Shown one piece after another: positions 26,701 to 35,598 of a DNA stretch of 64,000 bases. The position numbers were made by a program, and so were the translations under genes. Positions within the stretch are counted from its first letter, which is position 1; every line of letters starts with the position of its first letter. The stretch covers positions 806,001-870,000 of the forward strand of contig NZ_SLWK01000001.1 in assembly GCF_004345615.1 (NCBI RefSeq). Reading direction: 5' to 3'. The notes under the pieces are model-generated. The model did no database searches. It was not told the origin of the DNA and worked only from the letters and a program-made list of their open reading frames with translations. Origin of the DNA: Natronoflexus pectinivorans. GTDB taxonomy: Bacteria; Bacteroidota; Bacteroidia; Bacteroidales; Marinilabiliaceae.

Positions 26701-27442
26701 AAGTACCAACGAGGAGTTGGTGCATGCCATTGAGCGTGCGCAGGAGAGTGAGAACTTAAAAACGGCATTTTTACAAAATGTATCACACGAGATACGAACT
26801 CCTTTAAATGCCATCATTGGTTTTTCCGAAATGTTGGCTTTACCCGATTTTGAAGAGGGTGACAAAGTGAATTTCTCAGAAATCATAGTGAACAGCAGTC
26901 GTGAACTTTTGAATTTGGTCAACGACATACTGACCATTTCTACAATTGAAACGCAACAAGATAAAATGAACCTTCAAAAGGTTATTTTGAAAGACTTATT
27001 AATGGATCTTAACTCGGTATTTAGCAATAATCCTTCGAGAAAAGGTGTTGATCTTGGTTTCGTATTACCCCCAGGTGTATCTGATAAATTTTCCATTAAA
27101 ACAGATGAGCTAAAGTTGAAGCAGGTGTTTAATAATTTAATTGGCAATGCTCTGAAGTTTACTGAAAAAGGTGAAGTGGTGTATGGTGTTGAAAGTGTTG
27201 ATGAAAAAAATATGCAGGTTGTCTTTTTTGTAAAAGACACCGGCATTGGAATACCTTTAAAAATGCAGGATAAGGTCTTTGAACGATTCAGACAAGCCAA
27301 CCCGGATGTGCAAACCAAATATGGCGGAACAGGTTTGGGTCTTGCTATTTGTAAAGGGCATATAGAGTTGATGGGCGGTAAAATTTGGTTAGAGTCCAAA
27401 CCCGGCAAGGGTTCTGTTTTCAGATTCTCTATTCCTATTTAA
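23729..27442 (+). CDS. CHASE/PAS multi-domain sensor histidine kinase
   Basis: The protein has about 1237 residues. About five membrane segments (near 22-42, 60-80, 245-268, 285-305 and 545-565) enclose two extracytoplasmic regions; the second (about 310-535, with VESIGWAEEYSAEYL) looks like a CHASE sensor. Three PAS domains follow (about 590-700, 705-830, 840-950), then a coiled coil rich in NEEYxxxNEE, a HisKA domain with HEIRTPLNAIIGF, and a HATPase with NALKF, DTGIGIP and GGTGLGLAI. There is no receiver domain. ATG 23729 is chosen over GTG 23711. No response regulator is adjacent, so its partner is elsewhere. Confidence 0.93.
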   Translation: MSTRHIYLEKPKHLMVSYGVSHFVMNIIALGVVVVIFYLAFRKSGRITKDSRDVPESQGKKTIRIVIAFLSLALFIGGIYIVHQFKILQEKEIRRELLSGAQSVAEGLSYRTISNLEFNLSDLDHPVYHQLNQQLREASGLLNKRDIYTMVLRDSQIIFGPESIDPELFHASLPGDVYKIPPQGLVDVFVRGNHLIVGPYEDEYGHFISAFYPVFRQHSPEPYMVVGMDIHEHEWNDEVNHAIVIPQVLVIVLLLILLFGNIIFSRPQIMRIERSIWWQSPEAIFTFIGSVFISLLIIWFSVRVENRYRMEIFKQSSSIQANQFRSYMRTFEWHLLRTSNSLGRFNEIEEDFFREEVNFLLELEFVESIGWAEEYSAEYLVRLVEGGYQELFSVGSSMPKISSHTINIIENAVSHQRLTTEAIISESSNTDPRLIIYIPFSFSGNSSNGLAYIVVNINKLLGRSVALRGSEENLFNVLFGVVENQSGYTYIGRFGDDVMRERKIQDMSAGYFLFMFGRTWKLDFFPGQFFNRTHPSIALPVSLSLAILMTLVLSFVVGLLSTRKIRLERDVEKRTQELNRSEQRFSLLFNSMAEGVAMHRVIRNEEGEILNYSLVDINAAYSRILGLARKDVIGKTASDLYGQPTAPFLDVYARVVQDGTPTRFEEYFPPMDRYFDVSAIPMSDDTFATVFTDVSHRVLAERTIRESEEKYRMISDNVGDVIWVMDAMTHKFRYMSPSVERLSGYSVDEALGFKLKDILSPESFEFVSESLPFRVQKFENGDETYRTRTVTLNQIKKDGGIIVTEVTTTLIPNEHGRVKEVLGVTRDVTEMVAAREALRLSEEKYRFLVENQHDFIIKVDLEGRYLYASPSFCHAIGKSDEEIMGKVFIPPIDSDSAVLSLEALEKLKKPPYRVRFEQKVKLNSEWKWISWDNSAILEEGEPVAYIGVGRDVTREKIYQEELKESKDKLQQQNEEYAMLNEEYQSINEEMQSTNEELVHAIERAQESENLKTAFLQNVSHEIRTPLNAIIGFSEMLALPDFEEGDKVNFSEIIVNSSRELLNLVNDILTISTIETQQDKMNLQKVILKDLLMDLNSVFSNNPSRKGVDLGFVLPPGVSDKFSIKTDELKLKQVFNNLIGNALKFTEKGEVVYGVESVDEKNMQVVFFVKDTGIGIPLKMQDKVFERFRQANPDVQTKYGGTGLGLAICKGHIELMGGKIWLESKPGKGSVFRFSIPI

Positions 27443-27460
27443 TCAAATTTCTTGATTCAT

Positions 27461-27982
27461 ATGATACTTAAAGAAAGCATAAAGAAAAAATATCTTGAGT
27501 TGCGGCAAGAACTTGATGAAGAGATTGCCGGTCTTGAGAAGTTGCACCAAAACCATATGTTGTGCAAAAAGGGATGCTCGCTTTGTTGTTTGTCATTCAA
27601 AGTTTTGCCCATAGAATTTGAAGTTATACGTTCGGAGATAGAACGCCTTAAATCCGTCAAGGTTATAGATAAAGCTGATGAATCAGATGATGTTTGTCCC
27701 TTATTGATCGATAACAGCTGCACCATATATCCGTTCAGACCCTTTATTTGCAGAACCCATGGGCTTCCTTTGTTATATATGAATGATGAGGAATGGGTGC
27801 TATCACATTGTGAACTCAATTTTACAAATGTGGATGAAGACTATTTTTCTGAAACCCGGTTTCATGAACAAGACCGATGGAACAGCCGCCTATATATGCT
27901 GAATCAGGAGTTTCTAAAGACTCAGGAAGAGGATGCTCTTCCTGAGAATGAATTGATTCCTTTGGCGGAATTATTAAAGTAA
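27461..27982 (+). CDS. YkgJ family cysteine cluster protein
   Basis: The 173-residue protein has the cluster CKKGCSLCC near residue 35, then CPLLIDNSCTIYPFRPFICRTHG and a later Cys (LSHCELNF). This is the CxxxCxxCC plus CxxY/F-RPxxCR pattern of the YkgJ/Fe-S oxidoreductase-like family, thought to bind a metal or Fe-S cluster. The biochemical role is unknown. ATG 27461 is taken rather than the upstream TTG at 27452. It follows the histidine kinase by about 18 bp and may share its transcript. Confidence 0.87.
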   Translation: MILKESIKKKYLELRQELDEEIAGLEKLHQNHMLCKKGCSLCCLSFKVLPIEFEVIRSEIERLKSVKVIDKADESDDVCPLLIDNSCTIYPFRPFICRTHGLPLLYMNDEEWVLSHCELNFTNVDEDYFSETRFHEQDRWNSRLYMLNQEFLKTQEEDALPENELIPLAELLK

Positions 27983-28047
27983 TTTTTTAAAAATAATAGA
28001 ACTGTTTATTAATTTGTTGTCTGCGTAGATTGCAAGGAAGGTTTACG

Positions 28048-30627
28048 TTATCTATTAATAAAAACTTTCTTACTTAGAACACCAATCTTGGAACTAATCT
28101 TTAAAATGTATATTCCATTATCCAAGCATGAAACATCAAGATATACCTTTCCTGATTGATTTTCCCGTTGCATCATTTTTTTTCCGGTGATGGAAATTAC
28201 TTCAATTGAGCTGTTTCCTTTCACGCCCTCTATGTAAATATGGCTTTTAGTAGGATTGGGATATATGCTTATGCTATGGCCAAAAAGGGGTTCTTCAGAA
28301 ATGGAAGTGATTACCGAAAAGTTGGCGGAAAGATTTATGTGATTCGCAGGCATTGTTAAAACGTAGAAGGCATTTACAGATAATATCTCCTCTCCATTGT
28401 TCCAACTCACAAACTCATATCCATCATTTGCTGTGGCTTCTAATGTAACTTCATCATTCATGTTATAAATGCCTTCACCGGAAACGTTGCCAGCACCTTC
28501 GGGATCAATGTTTACTGTAAGTTGATAGTCAACAAGAGCAAAGTTGGCCGTTAAGGTTACTGTTTCTGCCGGCATTACAAATACAAATTCCGGATCAGAA
28601 TCCACTTCTTCATCATTGCCGTCAGTCCAACTAGTAAAATCATAACCCAGATTAGCAATTGCCTTAAGATCAATATTGTCATCTTCATAATACAGCCCTT
28701 CACCTTCAACTTCGCCACCATCCTGTGGGTTGGCATAAAGCGTAAGCAGGAACACTTCATTTCCTGTATTGCCACCATCATTGAAAGTCCAGCCAAATGC
28801 ATCAATAATATGCTGCCTTCTGTCTTCGGGTAATCCCAGATCATACTTGCTGCTGCCCCCGTAAAAGCTTATATCTTGCTGCAAGTCCAGTTCAGACCAT
28901 TTTATTAGCATTTTATTATAGTTTTCGGTTGATAACTCTGAGTTATTTAAAAAATACTCAAAGTTTTCTACATTAGAGACATCCCAAATGCTAATATCCT
29001 GATTGAAATATGAATAGCTAAACATGCTATTCATATTAGTAACACTACTTACATCCCAACCGCTAATGTCTTGGTTAAAAGGCCCGTTGTAAAACATGTC
29101 CTGCATGTTAGTAACATTACTCACATCCCAACCGCTAATATCCTGGTTAAAATCTGTACCCCAGAACATACCATTCATTTCGGTAACCTTGCTTACATCC
29201 CAACTTGCTAAGGGACTATTGAATGATGACAAAGAAAACATATGTATCATGTTAGTAACATTGCTCACATCCCAACCATCAATGTCCTGATTGAAATCTG
29301 TATCATAAAACATCTCTTGCATAGTGGTGACGTTGCTTACATCCCAATTGCCTATATCCTGATTAAAGACCGAACCACTAAACATCCCGTGCATGTTTGT
29401 AACACTGCTGACGTCCCATGCTCCAATATCTTGATTGAATTCAGAATTTCGGAACATACGCATCATATTAGTAACATTACTCACATCCCAACTGCTGATA
29501 TCCCTATTGAAAGGGGTTCTATCAAATAATTCTAACATATTAGTAACCTTACTAACATCCCAGCTGCCAATATCCTGATTGAAATCAGAATCCCCAAACA
29601 TTATCCGCATATTAGTAACCTTGCTAACATCCCAATTGCTTATATCTTGATTGAAATCTGATCTTTGAAACATAAAGCTCATATCAGTGACATTGCTCAC
29701 ATCCCATGCTCCTATATCTTGATTGAAGCTTGATCTTTGAAACATACTTGACATACTGGTAACCTTTCTCACATCCCATCTTCCTATATCATGGTTGAAT
29801 TGAGTATTGCTAAATAAACCATTCATGTTTGTAACATTGCCCACCTCCCATGTGCTAATATCCTGGTTAAAATCTGAATCTGAAAATAACTCGTTCATAT
29901 TATTAACATTGCTCACATCCCAGGCTCCTATATCCTGATTGAAATTGGAACCTTGAAACATATTTGACATACCAGTAACATTGCTTACATCCCAATTTGC
30001 CAGTGGTTGGTTAAAAGGGGAGAAGGCAAACATATATGATGTTTCAGAGACATTACTGACATTCCAACTGCTAATATCCTGATTGAAACCTGAACTACGA
30101 AACATATCAGACATATTGCTAACGTTGCTTACATCCCATGCTCCGATATCCTGATTGAAGCTTGAGTTGTTAAACAAGCCATACAGGCTGGTTACATTGG
30201 GAACTATATCATTTAAAAAATCTTCTGCAGTAAAGCTCTCCACTTTTGTTCCCCTAAACATATCTCTTACATTGGTAATACCTGTAACGCCATCCGAAAC
30301 GGGTGTTAAAATATCTCTAAGCATTTCGGCATATTCACAAGGCCAAACAGTCCAAAAGCTAATGCGGCTTGCCTGCCCACTTACCTTTATGGTCCAAAGG
30401 CCGGCTTCGCCAAAATCGTGGGTTGGAGAAGTGGTTCCATTGTAGGTGTCGGAGCTTCCGTTGCCCCAGTCAACCTCTAAGTTGACAGCATTATCAACCA
30501 AGAATTTGTATTCGGTTTTGTCTTCGGTGGTCTCAATCACAAAGTTGAATGTGTTTGCGTTCTGCCCAAAGCTAAGGGTAACAGAAAAAGCTAGTAGTAT
30601 AATAAGTAAGTTTTTCATCTTTTTCAT
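28048..30627 (-). CDS. BspA-like repeat surface protein with InlB B-repeats and T9SS sorting domain
   Basis: The 859-residue secreted protein has a signal peptide (about 1-22) and a beta-rich N-terminal domain to about 155. Seventeen tandem repeats of about 24 residues follow, with consensus FNQDIxxWDVSNVTNMxxMF (DUF285/BspA type). Two divergent InlB B-repeats come next (about 628-772), each with YxFxSWxxG and MPAxxxxLxANF. The C-terminal T9SS type A domain (about 780-859) includes ISIYPNPTKSHIYIEG and ends SKKVFINR. The cargo would be exported through the outer membrane and probably retained on the surface. It is the last of three consecutive T9SS cargo genes. Adhesion is typical for BspA proteins but not demonstrated here. 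Confidence 0.93.
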   Translation of the reverse strand: MKKMKNLLIILLAFSVTLSFGQNANTFNFVIETTEDKTEYKFLVDNAVNLEVDWGNGSSDTYNGTTSPTHDFGEAGLWTIKVSGQASRISFWTVWPCEYAEMLRDILTPVSDGVTGITNVRDMFRGTKVESFTAEDFLNDIVPNVTSLYGLFNNSSFNQDIGAWDVSNVSNMSDMFRSSGFNQDISSWNVSNVSETSYMFAFSPFNQPLANWDVSNVTGMSNMFQGSNFNQDIGAWDVSNVNNMNELFSDSDFNQDISTWEVGNVTNMNGLFSNTQFNHDIGRWDVRKVTSMSSMFQRSSFNQDIGAWDVSNVTDMSFMFQRSDFNQDISNWDVSKVTNMRIMFGDSDFNQDIGSWDVSKVTNMLELFDRTPFNRDISSWDVSNVTNMMRMFRNSEFNQDIGAWDVSSVTNMHGMFSGSVFNQDIGNWDVSNVTTMQEMFYDTDFNQDIDGWDVSNVTNMIHMFSLSSFNSPLASWDVSKVTEMNGMFWGTDFNQDISGWDVSNVTNMQDMFYNGPFNQDISGWDVSSVTNMNSMFSYSYFNQDISIWDVSNVENFEYFLNNSELSTENYNKMLIKWSELDLQQDISFYGGSSKYDLGLPEDRRQHIIDAFGWTFNDGGNTGNEVFLLTLYANPQDGGEVEGEGLYYEDDNIDLKAIANLGYDFTSWTDGNDEEVDSDPEFVFVMPAETVTLTANFALVDYQLTVNIDPEGAGNVSGEGIYNMNDEVTLEATANDGYEFVSWNNGEEILSVNAFYVLTMPANHINLSANFSVITSISEEPLFGHSISIYPNPTKSHIYIEGVKGNSSIEVISITGKKMMQRENQSGKVYLDVSCLDNGIYILKISSKIGVLSKKVFINR
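28935..30159 (-). repeat. 17 tandem 72-bp coding repeats
   Basis: The DNA encodes 17 successive 24-codon units of the BspA-like gene, each with the WxVxxV core. Copies are diverged in both synonymous and variable positions, but several share long stretches of identity. The array could expand or contract by slippage or recombination and is a risk point for short-read assembly. Confidence 0.85.
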
Positions 30628-30655
30628 TTTAAGGTTTTGTCAATTTTCTGTGAAG

Positions 30656-30710
30656 CTCTGTGCATTATACTGTGATTATAACACAGAATCTTGCAGAGGA
30701 ATGCACAGAG
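30656..30710. repeat. intergenic hairpin between two T9SS cargo genes
   Basis: CTCTGTGCATT (30656-30666) and AATGCACAGAG (30700-30710) are exact inverted arms, with a smaller CTGTG/CACAG stem (30670-30674, 30682-30686) inside. It may act as a processing or weak termination site after the FN3 gene. A similar CACAGAG-rich element style is seen near 44939. Confidence 0.5.
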
Positions 30711-30736
30711 CGCACAGAGGCGTGCTTTTCGCCCAG

Positions 30737-32530
30737 TTATTTGTTAATGAATATTTTCCTGCTTACAACTCCTTTTTCAGAGTTTATTCTAATAATATAC
30801 ATACCATTAACCAAAGCTGACACATCAAGATTTGCTCTTCCTGATTGATTATCCAATCGCATCATTTTTGCCCCGGTAATGGAATAAATATCTATTGTGC
30901 TGTTAGTTTCCAGACCCTCTAAGGAAATGTGGTTTTGAGCGGGGCTGGGGTAGATGGAGATGTGTGCCGCAGCAACGGGATTAATTGAAGTCCCAGTGCT
31001 CTCCGTTGTAACCTCGATGATGTTTGAATAATCTGAACGGCCAGTTTCGTTAGAGGCCTGAATCCTGTATTGATAGGTTTTTCCGGGCTCCAGACCTTCT
31101 ACTTTAAGCGTAAGCTCCCACCATACAGGTATACCTCCATAGCCGCTGAGGTGTGTTTCAAAGTCATCATCTGAAACAAAAACCCGGTAGAAGATTCCAT
31201 CTTTTGCTTCTTCCCAATGTGCAACAAAGCTTTGACTAGTAACTTTTACGGCACTGAGTGCAACTGGTATCTCAGGTATATCTGGTTTGGATGTAGTGGA
31301 AACATTGATGATATTTGAGAATTCTGATTCATATCCGTTAGATACAGAGGTAAGTTTGTATTGATAATCTGTTTCAGCTTGTGCCTCGTCAAACATGAAA
31401 TTGAGGTTGTCAAACGGATAATGATCGCCATGGGCAACTACCCCCTCATAATCCACCACATGACTGGTAAAATTGTCTGTTGAAATATAAATCTTATAAT
31501 GGTCCGCATTTTCAACTTCCTCCCAGTTGATTACAAACCAGGCTGAAGAGATATGTGTGGCTTCAAGAGCCACAGGGGGTGGCGTGGTTTCATGTATTGT
31601 GGTTACTTCAATAGCGTTGGAAAAATCAGAGCTGTGGGCGCCTGCAACTGACGTGACTACATAAGTATAGGTTTTTTCCGATTCAAGCCCGGTAATTGTG
31701 TGGGTTGTATCGCTAACGGCAAAAGGCCAATAGCCTTCCAACGGTTGTTCATTATAAACCACCCAAAGATTGTAGCCGGTTGTATTGACCACGCTCGTCC
31801 AGTTAGCTGTAAACCTGTCATGTTTTATATTTGTAGCTTCAAGGGCAACCGGAGGGTGCAATAGGGTTGTGGTATTGTGCGTTGTTGAAAAGCTGGATTC
31901 GTTTTCACCTGCAATGTCTTTGGCTTTCACCTTATATTTATAAGTAGTCAGAGGATTCAGCCCAGACACAGTAATGCTGGTTACAGGCCTGTATTCTGAA
32001 TCAAAGCCCGGGACAAGTGTGTGAAAGTCATCATCTGAAACAAGAAGTTTGTAAACTACCACAGTCCCTTCAACGCTGCTCCAGCTAACGTCAAAACTTG
32101 TTCCGGTAATGTTTGTTGCTGCCTCCAAAACAGGCGGTTCAATATTTGGTGATTTGGTTCTGACTTGTACAATATTCGAATTAACTGATTTATCATTGTC
32201 ATTATATGCCCTGATAAAACACTGATAGTCACTGTTAGGGTTAAGGTTTATCACCCAAGCATGATTTGCTTTAATAATCTTCCCGCTGTAAAGCGGGAGG
32301 TAAGTTGATTGGTCTTCTGCCTCTGTATCGATAACCCAAATTCTGTAATGGGTCGCCCCATTTACGGCTTCCCAGCTAACCCTGAATTCATTTACCCATA
32401 CCATTTCTGCATCAAGGGTTAGTACAGGTGCATCAAGGTTTGAATTTGCGCGTGATTCTGCTGTTGATAACAATGATATAAATGCATAAATAATTGCATA
32501 TAGAGCTGGTTTGTTAATTTTATCTTTCAT
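30737..32530 (-). CDS. fibronectin type III repeat protein with T9SS sorting domain
   Basis: The protein has about 597 residues. After a signal peptide come five FN3 domains, each starting PVxLxA and carrying a FxVxWxxV core (about residues 35-515), then a T9SS type A C-terminal domain with ISIYPSPAQNHISLEG ending SRKIFINK. ATG 32530 gives a normal signal peptide; the upstream start at 32596 adds a basic 22-residue stretch and is rejected. The C-terminal domain is closely similar to that of the neighbouring BspA-like protein, suggesting duplication. Function is unknown; a surface or extracellular binding role is inferred from FN3 content. Confidence 0.88.
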   Translation of the reverse strand: MKDKINKPALYAIIYAFISLLSTAESRANSNLDAPVLTLDAEMVWVNEFRVSWEAVNGATHYRIWVIDTEAEDQSTYLPLYSGKIIKANHAWVINLNPNSDYQCFIRAYNDNDKSVNSNIVQVRTKSPNIEPPVLEAATNITGTSFDVSWSSVEGTVVVYKLLVSDDDFHTLVPGFDSEYRPVTSITVSGLNPLTTYKYKVKAKDIAGENESSFSTTHNTTTLLHPPVALEATNIKHDRFTANWTSVVNTTGYNLWVVYNEQPLEGYWPFAVSDTTHTITGLESEKTYTYVVTSVAGAHSSDFSNAIEVTTIHETTPPPVALEATHISSAWFVINWEEVENADHYKIYISTDNFTSHVVDYEGVVAHGDHYPFDNLNFMFDEAQAETDYQYKLTSVSNGYESEFSNIINVSTTSKPDIPEIPVALSAVKVTSQSFVAHWEEAKDGIFYRVFVSDDDFETHLSGYGGIPVWWELTLKVEGLEPGKTYQYRIQASNETGRSDYSNIIEVTTESTGTSINPVAAAHISIYPSPAQNHISLEGLETNSTIDIYSITGAKMMRLDNQSGRANLDVSALVNGMYIIRINSEKGVVSRKIFINK

Positions 32531-32685
32531 CTGTTTATCTTTTTGTTTTTTGATTATCACATAGAATTTGTTCTGAAACCTCCGGAATCGTTTCATTTGT
32601 AAATAATCTTAGGTTGTTTTAATTATGTGATTGTATTTAATAGTCTTTGATTAAAGATTTATTCAGTTGATTATATAGGTAGTCC

Positions 32686-34815
32686 TTACCTATGTGTTTT
32701 AACTATTTTATGGGTGCTAATGGTAGCTCCATCTGTTATGCGCAAAAGATAGACTCCTGCATTCAGACCACTTGTGTCAATTGTCAGGTTACCAGATGCC
32801 GTGCTGTAATTGCGGTCCAGTAACCTGCGGCCATTAAGGTCATATATTTCGATTAGGCAGCTATTTTCTTTAAAGGTTCCTTTGATATTAATTACATGGC
32901 TAAAAGGATTGGGATATACACTGAAAGTGATGGTTTCGCTGTCAGGAAATTTTATGTTTGTAGGAGAATTATCTTCCTCCTCATCAATAGGGGTTTCCTC
33001 CGGGCCGGTATATTTTCGGAGTATGGTTCCTTTATGCCCAACCCCTATTATCGTGTTTTTATTTCTTACCGCAATACCCGATATACTGGCGCCCCCCGAC
33101 AGCTGCTCAAGCTCCCATGTTTCGCCTCCATCATTTGTAGTAAACAAATAATCCCATCCGGCGATATAACCATCTTTTTCAGAAGTAAAAACCATATCAC
33201 GCATAATCCTGTTGCGAGAACCGGGCAATCTAAACCAGGTCCAGTTTTTCCCCGCGTTAATTGTTTTTGCCATGCCCCAGCCCCTTACAGAAGCAAAACC
33301 TATAGAGTCGTTAAAGAAAGATATGGCAAACATAGCGTCGGTAGTAGGAGTACTTGCTATTGTCCATGTATCACCACCATTTGTGGTTTGGATAATTGTA
33401 CCACCCATTCCACAGGCATAACCTGTTTTAGTATCAGTAAAAAAAACTGAGTTTAGACTCACCTCTACTCCTGAATCTTGGGCTACCCACTCATTGCCTC
33501 CATTGGTGGTTTTATATATTGTTCCACCAGAGCCAACAACATATCCGGTATCGAGATTGACAAAATGCACATCTCTTAATTCTTGTTCTATTGCAAAATT
33601 TAATTCCCAGTTATTTCCTCCATCAATGGTTTTGATTATGACACCTTTTTTTATATTTGGGGCAAAATTTTCCCCTACACTAAAACCTATGTTTTCATTT
33701 ATAAAATGAATTTTATAGTAATAGTCGCCGAATTGAACAGGCGCCTGAATAGACCAAGTCCTGCCGTTTGTATTAGACTGCGCTATTAAACCTCGGCCAA
33801 CTGCAACAATCGTTGTATCATTCGTAAAAGCCGCATCTCTTAAGTCTTGGGTTATTATAGTCTGGACCGGAGTATCATAAGCATTGGCTTGCATGTCAAG
33901 CCATGTAATGTTATCCCAACAAACCACTATTCCTGTATGCTCACTTCCGAAAGCGATTCCTTTTTCCATTACATTAGAGACAAAATAGTCGGGGAGTAGG
34001 TTGGTGTTTACCCATGTTTCGCCACCATCCGTAGTTTTGTAAATTCTGGATAATTGCCCAAGTGCATATCCGGTGGTTTCGTTAATAAATGAGAAAGCCT
34101 CAATTTCTTCATCGCTAGGGGCTAACTTTTCCTGCCATGTTTCGCCACCATCCGTACTCTTAAATATACCGCCATAGGATGCCAGCAATATGGTTTGTGC
34201 ATCTACAAGGTGCATATCGTAGATGTAATAAAAACTGAGCTCCTCCTCAACTACTTTCCAGACTTCGCCACCATTGATGGTTTTGGCAAACAGTCCATGC
34301 ATGCTGGCAACATAGCCTGTATTCTCGTCGAAGAACTTAATTAACCTCAGATGTTGCCATACATCCGGCATTTCCTGCTGCGTCCAGTTTTTGCCACCGT
34401 CTATGGTTTTAAACACCTGTCCGGCATTGGCTGATATAAACCCCAATTGCTCATTTACAAAGTAAACATCCCAGAAGGAGGACTTTGTACCCGTATTCAT
34501 TTCCTGCCAGCTGTCGCCACCATCAGAGGATTTTAAAAGCAATCCGTCATCACCCACCACAAAGCCGGTTTCAGCATTTACAAATAATACTTTATTTAAA
34601 TTTGTAACCGGAGGATGTTCGGTCTGCGTCCATGTTCTTCCTTCATCTTGAGTTTTTAGAATTAAACTTTCCCCCATGGTAACATATGTTTGTTCAGTAA
34701 CATGTGCTACGGATTTGTAATGGGTTTCCGGTGGCATGGGGTTAATCCATTGCCACTGTGCAGTTGCCGATAAAATGTAGCAAAGGATAGCTGTGATAAG
34801 TAGTAGTTTTTTCAT
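32686..34815 (-). CDS. YCF48/BNR-like repeat protein with T9SS sorting domain
   Basis: The 709-residue protein has a signal peptide (about 1-19), then about twelve Asp-box-like repeats with (D/N)GGxxW (for example DGGDSWQE, DGGKNWTQ, DGGETWEL), each followed by a VxFxxxxxGY strand. This pattern gives a beta-propeller of the YCF48/sialidase-superfamily type. The tail (about 625-709) is a T9SS type A domain with ITFSVYPNPFSHVINIKG and a final HKIVKTHR. Enzyme activity cannot be inferred; many such proteins are non-catalytic. It heads the three-gene cargo cluster, with gaps of about 100-150 bp. Confidence 0.9.
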   Translation of the reverse strand: MKKLLLITAILCYILSATAQWQWINPMPPETHYKSVAHVTEQTYVTMGESLILKTQDEGRTWTQTEHPPVTNLNKVLFVNAETGFVVGDDGLLLKSSDGGDSWQEMNTGTKSSFWDVYFVNEQLGFISANAGQVFKTIDGGKNWTQQEMPDVWQHLRLIKFFDENTGYVASMHGLFAKTINGGEVWKVVEEELSFYYIYDMHLVDAQTILLASYGGIFKSTDGGETWQEKLAPSDEEIEAFSFINETTGYALGQLSRIYKTTDGGETWVNTNLLPDYFVSNVMEKGIAFGSEHTGIVVCWDNITWLDMQANAYDTPVQTIITQDLRDAAFTNDTTIVAVGRGLIAQSNTNGRTWSIQAPVQFGDYYYKIHFINENIGFSVGENFAPNIKKGVIIKTIDGGNNWELNFAIEQELRDVHFVNLDTGYVVGSGGTIYKTTNGGNEWVAQDSGVEVSLNSVFFTDTKTGYACGMGGTIIQTTNGGDTWTIASTPTTDAMFAISFFNDSIGFASVRGWGMAKTINAGKNWTWFRLPGSRNRIMRDMVFTSEKDGYIAGWDYLFTTNDGGETWELEQLSGGASISGIAVRNKNTIIGVGHKGTILRKYTGPEETPIDEEEDNSPTNIKFPDSETITFSVYPNPFSHVINIKGTFKENSCLIEIYDLNGRRLLDRNYSTASGNLTIDTSGLNAGVYLLRITDGATISTHKIVKTHR

Positions 34816-35073
34816 GTTTTAAGGGTTTTAATGATATAGTTATTTTCATTTTGTAGAGAGTTCTTCTTATATACCGGTGGATTTAATCAGCTTTGCACAA
34901 CAAGTCTCTATCCATTAAAAGCATTCTTTTCAAGAATGCCTATTGCGAAACACATCAACTTTAGAACTTTTAAAGCATTGCAAGTACCGGCTCAGAATGG
35001 AGTTCATTTGTTGACTGCAAACCGCCCATTGAATTCACACTCTTGTTTGCTGTTTTTCACAGTTTAATAATTG

Positions 35074-35334
35074 TTATTTCAGATTTAATCGGGATTTCCC
35101 CAAAGCGTCAATCATTGATTTGGTTATGGCATTATGAATCTTTTCGTAGTTTTTTTTAAGTTCTCTGTATTTGCCCTCTTTCGGGTTGGTTTTATATTCA
35201 GACAGAAAAAAATCACCGGTTTTCTTAATCAGGTTTGCGGCTTGGGGTAAATTTCCAGCCTTATACAATAATTCTGAAGCATCAATTAGTTGCCGAGTGA
35301 TGTGCTCTATTTTTTTGTGGTATAGTTTCGTCAT
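35074..35334 (-). CDS. small helical protein of unknown function
   Basis: The 86-residue basic protein is predicted almost entirely alpha-helical (HKKIEHITRQLIDASELLY, YRELKKNYEKIHNAITKSM). It has no signal peptide or membrane segment. No family was recognised. It stands alone between the T9SS cargo genes and the response regulator, with about 260 bp of apparently gene-free DNA on each side. Coding is supported by an ATG, clean codon use and the length of the open frame, but not by homology. Confidence 0.55.
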   Translation of the reverse strand: MTKLYHKKIEHITRQLIDASELLYKAGNLPQAANLIKKTGDFFLSEYKTNPKEGKYRELKKNYEKIHNAITKSMIDALGKSRLNLK

Positions 35335-35598
35335 GGTATTTTATTAAACTATTTAGAACCATCTAAATGGCAAATGCTTTATATACACAAAGGTATTATG
35401 GGTGTGAAAATCAGGCAATAAGGAATTGACCCTATCTTTTAGTAGGGGATTTTACGGATAAGATTTTGAAGAATGTGAGGAATGACGAATCACTCTCATA
35501 TAGAAGTGAGAGGGTAATGTCTTGGCTTTGTCAATTAGTGAAAATAGCCAATCAGTAATTCTGAGCCAGAATCAGAAGTAGGATGTTAATTGATTAAT

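Noticed and set aside
28935-30159. Regular repeats suggestive of a CRISPR array
   Set aside because: The units are 72 bp, in frame, and encode BspA-type repeats; there are no unique spacers or cas genes.
32896-33450. 184-codon + frame opposite the YCF48-like gene
   Set aside because: Antisense shadow of a repetitive gene; no signal peptide or motif.
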